This document shows, in pieces, positions 25,211 to 33,191 of a DNA stretch of 36,378 nucleotides (its first letter is position 1; every line of letters begins with the position of its first letter). The DNA lies in NCBI GenBank assembly GCA_905202125.1, contig CAJKQX010000018.1, forward strand, positions 1 through 36,378. The letters are read 5' to 3'. Origin of the DNA: an uncultured Prevotella sp. (GTDB lineage: Bacteria > Bacteroidota > Bacteroidia > Bacteroidales > Bacteroidaceae). The position numbers were made by a program, and so were the translations under genes. The notes below the pieces were generated by a model, which saw only the letters and a list, made by a program, of their open reading frames with translations, was not told the origin of the DNA and made no database searches.

Positions 25211-25969
25211 ATGAAGCGAAAAATAATTCTCAATCCTAAATACGAAAATCTAAGAAGCTATATCGAGACCCTGCCCGACATTTTCGGGACTGTAGGTGTG
25301 ACGGTGTACGAGGATCGCAACTGCATAAAGAAAATCACCACGCCACAGGGTACGGAGATAAACGTGAAGCGATATCATACTCCGGGGGGAATCAACAAGT
25401 ATGTCTATTCGTTGGGAATAAGGCTGCCTAAAGGTGTGAGGGCATACATCTACCCGCAAAAACTGTTGGCAAAGGGCATCGATACGCCCGAACCGATAGC
25501 CTACATTGAGGAAAGACATTGTGGCATCATCGGTTTCAGCTATTTTGTGAGTCTGCATTGTCCCTACGAACACAGGATGTTCGATGTGGGCGATGCGCCC
25601 GAGGGTACCTATGAGACACTGGCTGCGGCCTTCGCTCGGTTCACCGCCGATATGCATGACAAGCAGGTGATGCACATGGACTATTCGCCCGGCAACATCC
25701 TGTATCGACAGACGGCCGACGGCACATTCCGTTTCTCGCTTGTCGATACCAACCGCATGTATTTCGGCAAGGTAGGCATGAGGCGGGGATGTGACAATTT
25801 CAAACGTCTGTGGGGGCCAAAACGCTTCTTCATAATGATGATAGAGGAGTATGCACGATGCCGGCATTACGATGTGGATGAGGCCGTGGAGTACTCGCTT
25901 AAGGTGCGCGAGCGCTTCTGGACCAGATTCCGCAAGAAACATGGCATTTATTTCCAACTTGAGCTTTAG
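25211..25969 (+). CDS. Lipopolysaccharide kinase-like protein (InaA/WaaP/KdkA-type)
   Basis: A small protein-kinase-fold enzyme of 252 residues, of the kind that phosphorylates Kdo or heptose in the inner core of LPS. Kinase motifs are visible: the ATP-binding lysine in NVKRYH (about K53), the catalytic loop HMDYSPGNIL (H155, D157, N162) and the metal-binding aspartate in LVDTNRM (D179), which replaces DFG. The N-terminal NPKYENLRSYIETLPDIF is characteristic of Bacteroidetes members, which usually lie next to a GT2 gene as here. A 62-base gap separates it from licD, so it may be an older LPS-core unit next to the phosphonate genes. Confidence 0.85.
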   Translation: MKRKIILNPKYENLRSYIETLPDIFGTVGVTVYEDRNCIKKITTPQGTEINVKRYHTPGGINKYVYSLGIRLPKGVRAYIYPQKLLAKGIDTPEPIAYIEERHCGIIGFSYFVSLHCPYEHRMFDVGDAPEGTYETLAAAFARFTADMHDKQVMHMDYSPGNILYRQTADGTFRFSLVDTNRMYFGKVGMRRGCDNFKRLWGPKRFFIMMIEEYARCRHYDVDEAVEYSLKVRERFWTRFRKKHGIYFQLEL

Positions 25970-26019
25970 ATATCACTGCTATGTCGCAAACGCTTGTTTC
26001 ATACACTCAAAACACAACA

Positions 26020-26832
26020 ATGACAATAGGAGTAATCATATCTACTTACAACAATCCGCAATGGCTGGAGAAGACCTTGTGGGGATATATGGCACAGGAC
26101 CGACAGGCCGACGAGATAATAGTGGCCGACGATGGGTCGACGGACGATACGCGCTTGTTGTTGGAGCGCTACGCGCAATGGTTGCCCATAAAGCATGTGT
26201 GGCATGAGGACGACGGTTTCCGCAAGACCAAGATACTCAACAAGGCCATCAAGGCCGCCACGGCCGACTATCTCGTGTTCACCGATCAGGACTGTGTGCC
26301 GCGTCATGATTTCCTCTCTGTGCACGAGCGGATGGCCCGCAAGGGCTGTATCCTCAGCGGAGGGTATTTCAAACTGCCGATGGACATCAGTCGCACCCTG
26401 ACCCGCGAGGATATCTCCTCGGGACGGGCGTTCCGTCTGGGATGGCTGAGGACGATGGGATTGAAATGCACGTTCAAGTGCACCAAACTGTTTGGCAATC
26501 GCTTCTTCGCCTCGTTCATGAACATGGTGACACCCACACGCGCCACATGGAACGGCATGAACAGCAGCACATGGCGAGAGGATATCATTGCGGTGAACGG
26601 TTTCGACCGGCGTATGAGGTATGGGGGCGAGGACCGCGAGATGGGCGAACGGCTCTTCAACAACGGTCTGCGGGCCCGACAGATACGTTACAGTGCCATC
26701 GTCCTGCACCTCGACCACAAGCGTCCATACGTCAACCAAGAGGCATGGGACATCAATAATGCCATACGTCGGGAGACCCGAAAGAACCATACCGTGAGGA
26801 CAAAGTACGGTATCGATTCGGACAATTTATAG
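26020..26832 (+). CDS. Glycosyltransferase family 2 (LPS core type)
   Basis: A GT-A glycosyltransferase of about 270 residues. It starts MTIGVIISTYNNPQWLEKTL, followed by IIVADDGSTDDT and the DxD-like FTDQDCVPRHDFL. The C-terminal RMRYGGEDREMGERLFNNG fits the Glyco_transf_7C (galactosyltransferase C-terminal) domain. I chose the ATG at 26020; an in-frame ATG at 25981 would add 13 residues that lack family character. It lies close behind the kinase gene. The pair is common in Bacteroidetes LPS core loci, so this protein probably extends the LPS core that may carry the phosphonate. Confidence 0.88.
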   Translation: MTIGVIISTYNNPQWLEKTLWGYMAQDRQADEIIVADDGSTDDTRLLLERYAQWLPIKHVWHEDDGFRKTKILNKAIKAATADYLVFTDQDCVPRHDFLSVHERMARKGCILSGGYFKLPMDISRTLTREDISSGRAFRLGWLRTMGLKCTFKCTKLFGNRFFASFMNMVTPTRATWNGMNSSTWREDIIAVNGFDRRMRYGGEDREMGERLFNNGLRARQIRYSAIVLHLDHKRPYVNQEAWDINNAIRRETRKNHTVRTKYGIDSDNL

Positions 26833-26883
26833 ATAATTTGCTCTTTTATCGCCATGTCTGCACGTCCGTTCGGCTTTTTTTAT

Positions 26884-26909
26884 TACTTTTGCGTCAATCA
26901 GTGACTGAT
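26884..26909 (+). promoter_or_regulatory. Promoter and overlapping dyad before the fimbrial lipoprotein gene
   Basis: TACTTTTG (26884-26891) matches the -7 consensus. A 6-bp dyad ATCAGT-G-ACTGAT (26897-26909) begins just after the predicted start site, where an operator would sit. The leader is about 90 bases. Confidence 0.5.
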
Positions 26910-26986
26910 ATGACAGCCCTTTATCGACCGCTACGTATCTATGTTGCCGAGAAACCGAATCATTAACAACTAAAAACCGAAAAGAC

Positions 26987-27883
26987 ATGTGGCACACTAA
27001 ATCCTTATTTTTCATTGCTTTGATGATGACCTTGCTGTTTTCAGCATGTGAGAAACCTATGGGTGAAGACGGTTCTCCCGATGATAAAACAGAGACGGAC
27101 GACGGCGCCAAAATAGTGTTCGGCGTCAGTAATGTGGAGCTCACCGCGTTTGATGACGCACCCGACAAAGCGCGCAGTAAGGTGGGTGTGGATGAGGTGT
27201 GTACGCGCATCAGTCTTGCCATATTCGACGGTGACGACAAGATCAAGAGCGTCAATCAGTCGGCAGATACAAAGGATTTCGGCACGATATCGGTGGTACT
27301 GCAACCCGGAACATATCGTCTCGTGGTCATCGCCCACAATGGTGCAGGCGCGGCCACAATCAGTAAGCCCGAGGAAATCAAGTTCAAGGACAACAAGGTG
27401 ACAGACACCTTTTATTATTATGGCCTCTTCACGGTTGACGGCAATGCCTCTTATGACCTCGAACTTAAGCGCGCCGTGGCCATGTTCCGCCTCGTGGTGG
27501 AGGATAAAACGCCAGCGGAGGTCAAGCAGATGAAATTCTACTACACCGGCGGCAGCAGCACCTTTGATGCCGTGACGGGTTGCGGATGTGTGAATTCGAG
27601 GCAGACCGAACTGCGCGACGTGCCCGCATCGGCCCACGATGCCGCCTCGCAATACGATGTGTACACCTTCCCACATGCCGACAAGAAGGTGCTGGAGATG
27701 AAGGTGTCGGCTCTCGATGGTGAGGACAATGTGGTCTTGGAGCGCGAGTTCGCGAATGTGCCGGTAGAGAAAAACAGAATCACCCGCTACTCGGGAGTAT
27801 TCTTCGGCGAGTCGCCCGGCGACGGACGCAGCTTCGCTTTCCATGTGGATGATGAATGGACGTACGACAATCATGAATATTAA
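26987..27883 (+). CDS. FimB/Mfa2-like fimbrial lipoprotein
   Basis: A secreted lipoprotein of 298 residues. The signal peptide ends in a lipobox (LLFSAC, cysteine at about residue 21), followed by an acidic spacer (EDGSPDDKTETDDGA) that suits outer-membrane display. The body resembles the anchor/minor subunits of Bacteroidetes fimbriae: TRISLAIFDGDDKI early, then VVLQPGTYRLVVIAHNG, DLELKRAVAMFRLVV and a C-terminal beta-rich part. These are typical of two-domain transthyretin-like FimB/Mfa2 proteins. No major fimbrial subunit gene is adjacent, so it could also be a free-standing surface lipoprotein. It has its own promoter. Confidence 0.75.
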   Translation: MWHTKSLFFIALMMTLLFSACEKPMGEDGSPDDKTETDDGAKIVFGVSNVELTAFDDAPDKARSKVGVDEVCTRISLAIFDGDDKIKSVNQSADTKDFGTISVVLQPGTYRLVVIAHNGAGAATISKPEEIKFKDNKVTDTFYYYGLFTVDGNASYDLELKRAVAMFRLVVEDKTPAEVKQMKFYYTGGSSTFDAVTGCGCVNSRQTELRDVPASAHDAASQYDVYTFPHADKKVLEMKVSALDGEDNVVLEREFANVPVEKNRITRYSGVFFGESPGDGRSFAFHVDDEWTYDNHEY

Positions 27884-27910
27884 AGGTATCGACCATCCTT
27901 TGCCATGAAT

Positions 27911-27955
27911 GGTACGCCCATTGAGCAATGGTAGTCAGGCATATTTGTACCTTTT
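27911..27955 (+). terminator. Possible terminator after the fimbrial lipoprotein gene
   Basis: An inner 5-bp stem (CCATT/AATGG, 27918-27931) nests inside a 5-bp outer stem (GGTAC/GTACC, 27911-27951), followed by TTTT. The structure is weak and asymmetric, so the call is tentative. Confidence 0.3.
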
Positions 27956-27990
27956 GTATCGAGTTGGGCAGAACTTCCATTTTAAATTCT

Positions 27991-27998
27991 TATCTTTG
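27991..27998 (+). promoter_or_regulatory. -7 box of rlmN
   Basis: TATCTTTG is a perfect Bacteroidetes -7 box. The predicted transcript begins about 19 bases before the rlmN ATG at 28020. Confidence 0.65.
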
Positions 27999-28019
27999 CA
28001 TTTCAAAAGACACAAAGCA

Positions 28020-29078
28020 ATGACACAAGATAAAAAACCTTTGTTGGGAATGACGCTCGCCGACCTGAAAGGCATCGCCACAAAGCTCGGCATGCCGGCA
28101 TTCACCGGCGGGCAGATATGCAAATGGATATATTCGCAGCATGTGCGCGACATCGACGAAATGTCGAACATATCCAAGCCTAACCGCGAAAAGCTCAAGG
28201 CAGAGTACACCGTGGGCTGCATGCCGTCCGTGGAGTGCCAACGGTCGATCGACGGAACGATAAAATATCTCTTCCCGACAGCCGCCGGCAAATGTGTGGA
28301 GACGGTTTATATCCCCGACAAAGACAGAGCCACGCTTTGTGTCTCGTCACAGGTGGGATGCAAGATGAACTGCTTGTTCTGCCAGACTGGCAAACAGGGA
28401 TTCGAAGGAAATCTCACTGCGGCCGACATCCTCAATCAGATTTACTCGCTGCCCGAGGCCGATACGCTCACCAATATCGTCTTCATGGGGCAGGGCGAAC
28501 CGATGGACAATCTCGACAATGTGCTTCGTGCCACAGAGGTGCTGACCTCCGATTACGGTTACGCATGGAGTCCCAAGCGTATCACGGTGAGCAGTGTGGG
28601 ACTGAAATCCAAGCTCAAACGTTTTCTCGACGAGAGCGAATGCCACATGGCCATCAGCATGCACTCTCCCTTGCACGAACAGCGCGCCGAACTGATGCCG
28701 GCCGAGAAGGCCATGCCCATCAGCGAGGTGGTGGACCTGCTGCGCGATTATGACTTTGCCCATCAGCGCCGACTGTCGTTCGAGTATATCCTCTTCGGCG
28801 GTCTGAACGATACGATGCAGCACGCCAAAGCAATCATACGATTGACCAAAGGGCTCTCGTGCCGAGTCAATCTGATACGTTTTCACAAGATACCCGGGGT
28901 GGATCTGCCATCGACGGACGAATCGACGATGGAGACCTTTCGCAACTATCTCACCGCCCACGGCGTGTTTTCCACCATCCGTGCCAGTCGCGGGCAGGAC
29001 ATCTTTGCGGCTTGCGGACTGCTGAGCACGGCACATAAGGAGAAGAACAAGGCAAAGAACAACGAAAACAAACAATAG
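28020..29078 (+). CDS. rlmN: 23S rRNA (adenine(2503)-C(2))-methyltransferase
   Basis: A radical-SAM enzyme that methylates A2503 of 23S rRNA and A37 of some tRNAs, aiding translational fidelity. The 352-residue length is normal. The [4Fe-4S]/SAM motif is CKMNCLFC (C114, C118, C121). GGQICKWIYS lies in the N-terminal helical domain, NIVFMGQGEPMDN carries the GEP motif, and the C-terminal FAACGLL holds the second catalytic cysteine. I chose the ATG at 28020, which starts the conserved N-terminus; the frame is open further upstream but crosses the promoter. It is the first gene of the conserved Bacteroidetes rlmN-pdxA block. Confidence 0.97.
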   Translation: MTQDKKPLLGMTLADLKGIATKLGMPAFTGGQICKWIYSQHVRDIDEMSNISKPNREKLKAEYTVGCMPSVECQRSIDGTIKYLFPTAAGKCVETVYIPDKDRATLCVSSQVGCKMNCLFCQTGKQGFEGNLTAADILNQIYSLPEADTLTNIVFMGQGEPMDNLDNVLRATEVLTSDYGYAWSPKRITVSSVGLKSKLKRFLDESECHMAISMHSPLHEQRAELMPAEKAMPISEVVDLLRDYDFAHQRRLSFEYILFGGLNDTMQHAKAIIRLTKGLSCRVNLIRFHKIPGVDLPSTDESTMETFRNYLTAHGVFSTIRASRGQDIFAACGLLSTAHKEKNKAKNNENKQ

Positions 29079-29102
29079 AAATACTATATAATTATTTGTT
29101 TT

Positions 29103-30224
29103 ATGGACAATAGAAAAATACGCGTTGCCATAACGCACGGAGATACCAACGGTATCGGATATGAACTAATTTTTAAAACCTTTGCAGAGCCCCAGATGCT
29201 CGAACTGTGTACGCCCATCGTGTATGGGTCGCCCAAAGTGGCTGCATACCATCGCAAGGCGCTCAACATGCCGGCCAATTTCAGCATCATCAACGATGCC
29301 TTAGAGGCGTGTGACGGACGTGTCAACATGCTCGCCTGCTTTGATGACGAGGTGAAGGTGGAGCTGGGTGTGCCTACACAAGAGTCGGGCGCGGCTGCCG
29401 TGAAAGCTCTCGACAGGGCGATGACCGATTTTCGCAAGGGCTGTTTTGATGTGCTTGTGTCGTGTCCTGTCGACGATAACAATATGCAGGACGGGCATAT
29501 CAAGTTTGGCGGACTGACCGAATATGTGGAGACAAGTATCGGAAACGATGCTAAGGCCGTGAACATGCTCGTGGGCGAATGTCTGCGCATGGCGTCGGTC
29601 ACCAATGGTCTGCAGATCAAGAATGTGTCGTCCAAGATTACCAAAGAATCTCTGTCGGATATAATAAAGGTGATGAGCGAGAGCCTCAGACGCGATTTCC
29701 GACTCTCCAATCCGCGCATTGCCGTGATAGCACTCAATCCCGATGCGGCCGGAGAGGAGGAGAAGACTCAGATCATACCGGCCATAGACGAACTGTCGGA
29801 GAACGGTGTGCTGGTGTTCGGACCGTATCAGGCTAAGACCTTCTTCGGTATGGCGCGCTACGATGCCTTTGACGGTGTGGTGACGATGTATGACGATCAG
29901 TGCAACATCCCGTTTGACACCATCTCCTGCGGCTGCGGTTTCAATCATATTGCCGGACTGCCGCTTGTGTGCACCTCTCCCACAACGACTGCCGGATTTG
30001 ACATCGCCGGACAGGGCAAAGCGGACGAGAATATGTTGCGCCATGCCATCTATGCGGCCATCGATATTTTCCGCAACCGCACCAACTATGATATTCCGTT
30101 GGCCAATCCTCTGAAGAAACTCTATCACGAGAAACGCGATGAGAGCGACAAAGCGCGTTTCACCGTTCAACCCAAAAGGCATGACAACGCTCCGCGCGAG
30201 AAAGTGAAGCAGCATGAAGAGTAA
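29103..30224 (+). CDS. PdxA-family protein lacking the active-site histidines
   Basis: By overall sequence and position it is the pdxA gene (4-hydroxythreonine-4-phosphate dehydrogenase, vitamin B6 synthesis): THGDTNGIGYELI, VYGSPKVAAYHRKAL, FGPYQAKTFFG and FDIAG are family landmarks. The functional histidines are replaced. The substrate motif GHTE reads GLTE (L138), THLPL-type reads TNGLQ (N168), NPHAG reads NPDAAG (D214), YHDQG reads YDDQC (D264), and SPxHGTA reads SPTTTAG. In E. coli PdxA three of these are the metal ligands H166, H211 and H266. Inference: it is not a normal metal-dependent dehydrogenase. The length is 373 residues with a basic tail of about 35 residues. It overlaps the next gene by 11 bases. 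Confidence 0.85.
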   Translation: MDNRKIRVAITHGDTNGIGYELIFKTFAEPQMLELCTPIVYGSPKVAAYHRKALNMPANFSIINDALEACDGRVNMLACFDDEVKVELGVPTQESGAAAVKALDRAMTDFRKGCFDVLVSCPVDDNNMQDGHIKFGGLTEYVETSIGNDAKAVNMLVGECLRMASVTNGLQIKNVSSKITKESLSDIIKVMSESLRRDFRLSNPRIAVIALNPDAAGEEEKTQIIPAIDELSENGVLVFGPYQAKTFFGMARYDAFDGVVTMYDDQCNIPFDTISCGCGFNHIAGLPLVCTSPTTTAGFDIAGQGKADENMLRHAIYAAIDIFRNRTNYDIPLANPLKKLYHEKRDESDKARFTVQPKRHDNAPREKVKQHEE

Positions 30225-31233
30225 GTGGAGAAACCTCTTCTTCGCATTCGGAATAGTTGCGTTTGCCATCATGCTGACGCAACTTGACTTTTCTACCGCC
30301 CGGAGCGGACTCGTGGCTGTCGGCATCAGATTTCCGGCCGTCGTGGCGTTATGGGGATTGCTGTATGTCATCAATACCGTGTCCTGGTATCTGATAATCA
30401 ATTCTGACGGTCGCACAAGTGTGCCATTTTGGTGGCTTTACAAGATTACTGTCTCGGGCTTCGCCCTCAATTACGCCACGCCGGGAGGTCTTATGGGCGG
30501 CGAACCGTATCGCATCATGGAGCTGCGGCCGTACATCGGGGCCGAGCGGGCCTCCTCGTCGGTCATCCTTTACGTCATGGCTCATATCTTCAGCCATTTC
30601 TGGTTCTGGCTGTTGTCGGTCGTGCTGTTTGTCGTTACCCAACCAATCGATGCTACAATGGCCTATGTGCTGGGCGGCACAACGCTCTTTTGCCTTCTCG
30701 GACTGTGGTTTTTCATCATCGGTTATCGCCGTGGATTCACATCCCGACTTATCCGCGTTGCCGGTCGTTTGCCTTTGGTGGGCAAACATATTGGCACTTT
30801 TGCCTCGCGCAATGAGGCTAAGTTGGCCGACATAGACCATCGTGTCGCGGCCCTGCATAGTCAGAACCGAAGGGTGCTCGTGGCCTCTGTCTCGCTCGAA
30901 CTGCTGTGCCGCGTGTGCTCGGCGACCGAAATCTATCTGATAATATCGCTCATCAATCCCGAAGCTGATTTTATACGCTGCATCCTTGTATTGTCTTTCA
31001 CCACACTTTTTGCCAATCTTCTCTTCTTCATGCCGTTACAGATAGGTGGCAGGGAAGGCGGTTTCCTCATGTCGGCCATACAGCTCGGGCTCGGCGGTGG
31101 AGCCGGTATATTCACCGCTCTCATTGTGAGGATACGCGAATTGGTGTGGACCGCGATAGGACTGCTCTTCATTCAGACCGGCCGGAAAGCCCATATCGAT
31201 GCGCCGGACGACCTGCCGAATGACATGGCATGA
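30214..31233 (+). CDS. Flippase-like / lysylphosphatidylglycerol-synthase transmembrane-domain protein (UPF0104)
   Basis: A 339-residue inner-membrane protein with about 8 hydrophobic helices. The family landmarks are VSGFALNYATPGGLMGGEPYR (the conserved P-GG-GGE-R segment), ASSSVILYVMAHIFSHFWFW, and a C-terminal LPLQIGGREGGFLMSA-type motif, here MPLQIGGREGGFL. It corresponds to the membrane part of MprF-like proteins without the aminoacyl-transferase domain. Such stand-alone proteins are thought to move or modify lipids, but the substrate is unknown. It overlaps the pdxA-like gene by 11 bases and is probably in the same operon. A gap of 127 bases follows, containing the promoter of the next gene. 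Confidence 0.85.
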   Translation: MKSKWRNLFFAFGIVAFAIMLTQLDFSTARSGLVAVGIRFPAVVALWGLLYVINTVSWYLIINSDGRTSVPFWWLYKITVSGFALNYATPGGLMGGEPYRIMELRPYIGAERASSSVILYVMAHIFSHFWFWLLSVVLFVVTQPIDATMAYVLGGTTLFCLLGLWFFIIGYRRGFTSRLIRVAGRLPLVGKHIGTFASRNEAKLADIDHRVAALHSQNRRVLVASVSLELLCRVCSATEIYLIISLINPEADFIRCILVLSFTTLFANLLFFMPLQIGGREGGFLMSAIQLGLGGGAGIFTALIVRIRELVWTAIGLLFIQTGRKAHIDAPDDLPNDMA

Positions 31234-31345
31234 ACATAGACGATGTATTCTGATATGAAAATTGTGTGATGGCTGTATTATGACCTATTTGGGTTAAAAT
31301 CGCTAAAAAATAATCAGTTATGACGTTTATGTCGGATAAAATCAG

Positions 31346-31353
31346 TAATTTTG
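31346..31353 (+). promoter_or_regulatory. -7 box of the sigma-54 activator gene, close to the start codon
   Basis: TAATTTTG matches the -7 consensus and ends 7 bases before the ATG at 31361, so the leader would be about 4-5 bases. The -33 region (TTATG near 31319-31323) is a weak match. A lower-confidence alternative is readthrough from the upstream operon. Confidence 0.55.
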
Positions 31354-31360
31354 TCATCCA

Positions 31361-32593
31361 ATGAACACATCAGAACTGCAAAAAATAAAGCAACGCTACA
31401 ATATCGTAGGCAATTGCGAATCGCTGAATCATGCTTTGGATGTTGCCTTACAGGTGGCACCGACAGACCTGTCGGTGCTTATCATCGGCGAGAGTGGTGT
31501 GGGTAAGGAGATTATCCCGCGACTCATACACGACAATTCTCCACGCCGGCGTGAGAAATATTTTGCAATCAATTGTGGCTCGATACCCGAAGGCACCATC
31601 GACAGCGAGCTCTTCGGACACGAGAAGGGTTCGTTCACCGGTGCGATAGGGGAGAGCGAAGGTTATTTCGGCACCGCCGACAAAGGTACGATATTCCTCG
31701 ACGAGGTAGGCGAACTGCCCCTCGCCACACAGGCCCGACTGCTCCGTGTGCTCGAGACAGGCGAATACATACGCGTGGGCGGACAGAAAATCATGAAGAC
31801 GGACGTGCGCATCGTAGCCGCCACAAACGTGAACATGCGCAAGGCCATCAGCGAAGGACGCTTCAGAGAGGATCTTTACTACCGTCTCAACACCATCCCC
31901 GTGCAGATACCGCCGTTGCGTGACAGGGGCGAGGACATACTCCTGCTCTTCAGACTCTTCACCATGCAGATGGCCGAGAAATACCGGATACCCAAGATTA
32001 CACTCACGGATGAGGCCAAAGCGATGATGCTCAGATACAAGTGGCCGGGCAATGTCCGACAGCTCAAGAATATCACCGAGCAGATGTCCATCCTCAGCCG
32101 CAACCGCGAGATAGACGCTGAGACGCTCCGCCAGTTTATTCCCCAGGACCCCGAGAGCACACAGCTCGCCACCATCCAGACCAACGGTTCGCACTCGTAT
32201 GAGAGCGAACGCGAACTATTATATAAGATATTGTATGAACTGCGAGGCAACGTGAGCGACCTCAAACGCGACATGAACAACCTGCGTAAACAGCTTGACG
32301 ACGCCCGCAACATGGACAGCGTGGCGGCCTTCGCCTCAAACATGCCTGCCAATACGTCCCCGGCCACCTACACGCCGATAAATATCGACAGCCACCGACA
32401 GCACATCTTTGAGGATGTGGAGGCCGAGGAAATCAATGACAGCGAAATGCTCAACCTCAATGATGTGGGTCTGCAGATGGTGGAGAAGGCTCTCGAACGT
32501 AACGGCGGCAACCGTAAGAAAGCCGCGCAGGATCTCGGCATATCCGATCGCACGTTGTACCGAAGAATAAAAAAATATGGTCTCGAAAAATAA
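31361..32593 (+). CDS. Sigma-54-dependent transcriptional activator without receiver domain
   Basis: A 410-residue bacterial enhancer-binding protein. The AAA+ domain begins almost at the N-terminus: Walker A GESGVGKE (43-50), the sigma-54-contact loop as GSFTGA (90-95) in place of the usual GAFTGA, Walker B TIFLDEVGE (110-118), FREDLYYRL and WPGNVRQLKN (228-237). There is no receiver, GAF or PAS domain. Between the AAA+ part and the DNA-binding domain lies a linker of about 100 residues with a predicted coiled coil (ELLYKILYELRGNVSDLKR, 285-303 onward). The Fis-type helix-turn-helix is NGGNRKKAAQDLGISDRTLYRRIK (381-404). It overlaps the region just before lptE, and this pairing is typical of Bacteroidetes. 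Confidence 0.95.
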   Translation: MNTSELQKIKQRYNIVGNCESLNHALDVALQVAPTDLSVLIIGESGVGKEIIPRLIHDNSPRRREKYFAINCGSIPEGTIDSELFGHEKGSFTGAIGESEGYFGTADKGTIFLDEVGELPLATQARLLRVLETGEYIRVGGQKIMKTDVRIVAATNVNMRKAISEGRFREDLYYRLNTIPVQIPPLRDRGEDILLLFRLFTMQMAEKYRIPKITLTDEAKAMMLRYKWPGNVRQLKNITEQMSILSRNREIDAETLRQFIPQDPESTQLATIQTNGSHSYESERELLYKILYELRGNVSDLKRDMNNLRKQLDDARNMDSVAAFASNMPANTSPATYTPINIDSHRQHIFEDVEAEEINDSEMLNLNDVGLQMVEKALERNGGNRKKAAQDLGISDRTLYRRIKKYGLEK

Positions 32594-32606
32594 TCACGGT
32601 CATTCC

Positions 32607-33158
32607 ATGATTTCAAATACATCCTATAAGAAATCACACAGCCCGAAACGTCTGTCATACATTCTCATGGCCGTCATCTGTGTGGTTGCTCTCGCCGTGT
32701 CGTGCACTGTTTCCTACAAGTTCAACGGCGCCAGCATAGACTACACCAAGACCAAGACAATACAGATAGCCGATTTTCCCATACGTTCAAGTTATGTGTG
32801 GGGACCGATGGGACCGATGTTCAACAACAAACTGAAAGATGAGTTTGCCAACAACACACGGCTCATACAGGTGAAACGTAACGGCGACCTGAAAATAGAA
32901 GGCGAGATAATACAATACTCACAGCGCAACAAGTCGGTGGCCAGCGACGGACATTCGGCACAGACGGAACTGACGGTGACCGTAAACGTCAGATTCACCA
33001 ACAATGCCAAACATGAAGAGGATTTCGAACGTCAGTTCTCTGCTTCACAATCATACGAGACCACGCGCAGCCTCACTTCGGTGCAGGAGGAACTCGTCAC
33101 ACAGATCATCGAAGACCTGACCGACCAAATCTTCAATGCCACAGTGGCCAACTGGTAA
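32607..33158 (+). CDS. lptE: LptE family LPS-assembly lipoprotein
   Basis: Expected to plug the LptD barrel and help place LPS in the outer membrane. The protein has about 183 residues with a membrane-spanning signal and a lipobox (ALAVSC). A compact beta-alpha domain follows, with YKFNGASIDYTKTKTIQI, FNNKLKDEFANNTRLIQV, DLKIEGEIIQYSQRN and the C-terminal VTQIIEDLTDQIFNATVANW, all typical of the Bacteroidetes LptE family. I chose the ATG at 32607; the earlier ATG at 32577 would overlap the sigma-54 activator by 17 bases. The family usually lies between a sigma-54 regulator and secG, as it does here. Confidence 0.92.
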   Translation: MISNTSYKKSHSPKRLSYILMAVICVVALAVSCTVSYKFNGASIDYTKTKTIQIADFPIRSSYVWGPMGPMFNNKLKDEFANNTRLIQVKRNGDLKIEGEIIQYSQRNKSVASDGHSAQTELTVTVNVRFTNNAKHEEDFERQFSASQSYETTRSLTSVQEELVTQIIEDLTDQIFNATVANW

Positions 33159-33191
33159 CGCATCAAACTAAAAAACAGATAAAATGTCGAT

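Noticed and set aside
26833..26883. Terminator after the GT2 gene, because of a run of seven T
   Set aside because: No stem of useful length precedes the T run.
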